Below, one piece after another: positions 24,032 to 26,125 of a stretch of 26,125 bases of DNA. The position numbers and the translations under genes were made by a program. The stretch is from an uncultured Oscillospiraceae bacterium. GTDB taxonomy: Bacteria > Bacillota > Clostridia > Oscillospirales > Acutalibacteraceae. The notes below the pieces were generated by a model. That model searched no databases and was not told where the DNA came from. It was given only the letters and a program-made list of their open reading frames with translations. How positions within the stretch are numbered: position 1 is the first letter of the stretch; each line of letters opens with the position of its first letter. The DNA lies in the NCBI GenBank assembly GCA_900549055.1, contig URNB01000018.1, positions 1 to 26,125 of the forward strand. Direction: 5' to 3'.

Positions 24032-25210
24032 GTGATAAAGGAAAAGCTTTTAAATGTATTTCTGGAGGAAAATACGCTTTCGGCGCTGACAAAGGCGGTG
24101 AGCACCGAGCTTGAATGTCCTGTAATTGTGGCGGATGACGCTTATCACATCGCCGCAAGCTGTGCTGCGGGCGAATATGACGACCCCGTATACCGTGTGG
24201 CGGTAAGCCACGGCGAGCTGGCTCTTGAGGATTGCGCCGCAATTTCGGCGCACTGCGGGGAAGACGATTTCAGCGTTGAGATGAACGGCAGAAAATACCG
24301 CGTTATTCAGCTTGAAAGCCGCGGCACGGTACATGGATATATGCTTATGCTTTATGTGCCGAAAGTATGCCCTTTCAGCGATGATGAAATACACTTCATA
24401 TCCGCGCTTGTTTCAAAGCAGCTGTTTTTTGAACGCAGGCAGACTGCGGACGGAACAGCCGAGGAAATACTTTCGGCGCTTTTTGACGGAGAATTTTCCG
24501 ATGAGGAGCATTTTAAAATCCGCGCGCAAGCTACCTATCTTTCAAATTTCAACCCCGAGCGGCTTGCGCTGATAGACCTGCGGCACTGCACTCCCGCAGC
24601 CGCCGCGTTTTTACAAGCTCAAATGGCAAGCGAATTTCACGCATCTCACCCGTTTGTGTATAAGGATAAAACAATAATGTTTTTGCACGGCGACCACAGT
24701 ATGCAAAGACTGTCCGAGGCGGCAGAGCAAAACGGAATCGAAATAGCGGTCTCGGCACGGCTGAACGGCATTTTTTCTGCGGCGCGCCTGTATCGTGAGA
24801 CGCTTGAGGCGCTCGATTATCTGAACGAAAAGGGTAAAAGCGGTTTATCGGTCTTTGCGGAGGATTATGCACAGCTTCTGTTTTTGCGTTCGGCACTGCG
24901 AAAGGGAACCGTGTTTGACAGCCGCGTTTCGGAAATGGCTGAATACGACAGAGTCAACTCGGGCGAGCTGTGCCTTACGCTTTATACATATCTTTGCTGC
25001 GGTCATTCACTTAAGGAGACCTGCGAGCGGCTTTACACCCATAAAAACACCGTGCTTTACAGGATTCGGCGCATAAAGGAAAATTTCGGGATAGATACGG
25101 ATAACCCGGACCTTTGCTTCGGGTTTCTTGCGCAGGCAGCGCTTGAGCTTGTAAAATCGGGGCAGGATGAGCTGTTTATAAGAAATGAGGCACATAATAA
25201 TGCGGAGTGA
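24032..25210 (+). CDS. PucR/CdaR-type transcriptional regulator
   Basis: The 392-residue product ends with the PucR C-terminal helix-turn-helix: LCLTLYTYLCCGHSLKETCERLYTHKNTVLYRIRRIKENFGID. The N-terminal part (about 1-140: AVSTELECPVIVADDAYHIAAS, then RKYRVIQLESRGTVHGYMLML) looks like a GAF/PAS-like sensor, and the middle (about 160-270) like the GGDEF-derived linker of CdaR regulators. GTG 24032 was chosen because AGGGGGA at 24018-24024 sits seven bases upstream and the only good promoter covers the longer TTG start. It diverges from citrate synthase across 176 bases, so gltA is a candidate target. The ligand is unknown. Confidence 0.85.
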   Translation: MIKEKLLNVFLEENTLSALTKAVSTELECPVIVADDAYHIAASCAAGEYDDPVYRVAVSHGELALEDCAAISAHCGEDDFSVEMNGRKYRVIQLESRGTVHGYMLMLYVPKVCPFSDDEIHFISALVSKQLFFERRQTADGTAEEILSALFDGEFSDEEHFKIRAQATYLSNFNPERLALIDLRHCTPAAAAFLQAQMASEFHASHPFVYKDKTIMFLHGDHSMQRLSEAAEQNGIEIAVSARLNGIFSAARLYRETLEALDYLNEKGKSGLSVFAEDYAQLLFLRSALRKGTVFDSRVSEMAEYDRVNSGELCLTLYTYLCCGHSLKETCERLYTHKNTVLYRIRRIKENFGIDTDNPDLCFGFLAQAALELVKSGQDELFIRNEAHNNAE

Positions 25211-25225
25211 TTTACCGCATGCGGT

Positions 25226-26125
25226 TTATTTTATTGCGACCGCCTGTTTTCCAAGCTCGCAATACCTTTTTTCGGTAAGCTTTTTATCATATTTGACCGT
25301 TTTCCCGACGAACGGATCGTTGAGGTAGCAGTATTCGCCGTCGAAGCCGATAAGCAGCATGCAGTGCTCGTTTGCGGGCCAACTGAAGGTACTGCCGTCA
25401 CCGAGCGTCCATTTTTCCGCGGGGTAGACCTCCTGCATTGAAATCGAGACCCAAATTATCACCGGCACATTTTTTGAAACATATTTTTCGCACAGCTCAT
25501 TAAGGGAAGAACCGGAGGCGCCGGCAACGGCACCGGCACCGTCGTTTCCGATATACGCCTTAAGCGCTTTTTCTATTACGGGTGCAAAGCAGCCGTAGCT
25601 GCCGGCGGAGCGCGGCGAGCCTACAAAGCTTTCTTTGGGATCCGGACCGTAATTCACGCCGTTTATATTCTTGAATTCATTACTTTGCGGCAGATATTCG
25701 TCAATAAAGCATGAAGCGGATATATTATAGCCCGCATACCGCAGCGCCATAACGGTGCTTACGGTTTCGCAGCCGGTGGGATAATCGGGCAGCTGGGAAA
25801 AAACCGGAACATTTTTGATTATATGGCCCTCTGATGTCTTGATATCAGACGAATCCGATTCAGAGCCTGCCGCAGTTTTGACGGTTTGTTTGTCAATACC
25901 CGTAATATCGTAAAGCCCGAAGGAAAAGACTTCATCTTCACGGCATGCGGTCAAAATACGGTTGTATTCATCTGCCGTGCAATCGGTAAAGCAGCCCTTT
26001 GCGGTAATTTCGCGAAGGGTGTTTGTATTTTTTTCGTAAATTCGCAGAATATCGGTGCTTTCACCCGAAAGCTTTGTTACAACTCCGAAGGGTATAACAT
26101 TAATAGGTGTTTCATTCTTGCTGAG
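25226..26125 (-). CDS. C39-like cysteine peptidase domain protein (partial, N-terminus outside window)
   Basis: The reading frame is open from the TAA at 25226-25228 to the right edge, giving 299 residues without a start, so the gene continues beyond the window. An internal TTG at 25952-25954 would give 242 residues but has no reason to be the start. The C-terminal half matches the Peptidase_C39_2 fold: VPVFSQLPDYPTGCETVS with the probable catalytic Cys (near residue 119), WPANEHCMLLIGFD with the His, and YLNDPF with the Asp/Asn. Ahead of it are a Ser/Asp-rich linker and a helical segment. Such domains are usually extracellular or on the cell surface. The function is not known. It converges with the regulator gene, 15 bases between stop codons. 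Confidence 0.8.
   Translation of the reverse strand, partial: LSKNETPINVIPFGVVTKLSGESTDILRIYEKNTNTLREITAKGCFTDCTADEYNRILTACREDEVFSFGLYDITGIDKQTVKTAAGSESDSSDIKTSEGHIIKNVPVFSQLPDYPTGCETVSTVMALRYAGYNISASCFIDEYLPQSNEFKNINGVNYGPDPKESFVGSPRSAGSYGCFAPVIEKALKAYIGNDGAGAVAGASGSSLNELCEKYVSKNVPVIIWVSISMQEVYPAEKWTLGDGSTFSWPANEHCMLLIGFDGEYCYLNDPFVGKTVKYDKKLTEKRYCELGKQAVAIK

Noticed and set aside
25214..25225. Perfect palindrome ACCGCATGCGGT between convergent stop codons
   Set aside because: A usable loop leaves a four-pair stem, too weak to call a terminator, though the T-rich plus-strand flank makes a weak one possible.
1..26125. CRISPR arrays, tRNA or rRNA genes, insertion sequences, attachment sites, prophage genes
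   Set aside because: I saw no regularly spaced repeats, RNA gene signatures, transposase or integrase motifs, or long terminal inverted repeats.

Overview
The window looks like chromosomal DNA from a Gram-positive Clostridia-type (Bacillota) bacterium, probably a gut Oscillospirales/Ruminococcaceae-like lineage. This rests on strong Shine-Dalgarno sequences with frequent TTG/GTG starts, sigma-A promoters with 17-bp spacers, U-tailed terminators, a PyrR attenuator, RNase J, a VanY-type carboxypeptidase, the yajC-TIGR04086 pair, and a DUF5685 gene next to a J-domain gene. The genus is inference. I see no rRNA, tRNA, CRISPR array, transposase, prophage or plasmid function; this is mostly core genome.

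Layout. (1) 1-86 holds the tail of an unrecognised gene, closed by a terminator at 148-180. (2) 190-5289 starts with a promoter and carries a PHP-type histidinol-phosphatase, the magnesium channel mgtE and uvrA, all on the plus strand. (3) 5356-8580 is a tight five-gene plus-strand run of poorly characterised genes: a DUF5685 protein, a J-domain/TPR/Cys-rich protein, a six-helix membrane protein, a lipoprotein and a four-helix membrane protein. This is the best place for an undescribed system. (4) 8623-9488 has yajC with its own promoter and a TIGR04086 membrane protein whose ribosome-binding site lies inside a perfect hairpin. (5) 9489-9946 is the largest gene-free stretch: a series of perfect or near-perfect stem-loops, then the promoter and leader of the next operon.

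(6) 9947-17374 is one compact operon-like run: RNase J, ribosomal protein L9, replicative helicase DnaB, TilS, hypoxanthine phosphoribosyltransferase and FtsH, ended by a terminator. (7) 17487-20214 is lepA (EF4) with a near-consensus promoter, followed by a VanY-like D,D-carboxypeptidase. (8) 20245-22428 is a pyrimidine unit: extended -10 promoter, PyrR binding loop, antiterminator, terminator, pyrR, uracil permease and a final terminator. Here PyrR-UMP would shut off both PyrR and uracil uptake. (9) 22479-25210 has citrate synthase on the minus strand diverging from a PucR/CdaR-type regulator. (10) 25226-26125 is a minus-strand C39-like cysteine peptidase that runs off the right edge; its reading frame is open to the last base.

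Several starts were set from the ribosome-binding site and promoter rather than the longest frame: 244, 6197, 7355, 9084, 13652, 14976 and 24032. At 23960 the in-frame TTG is the -35 box of the promoter, so it cannot be the start if that promoter is used.
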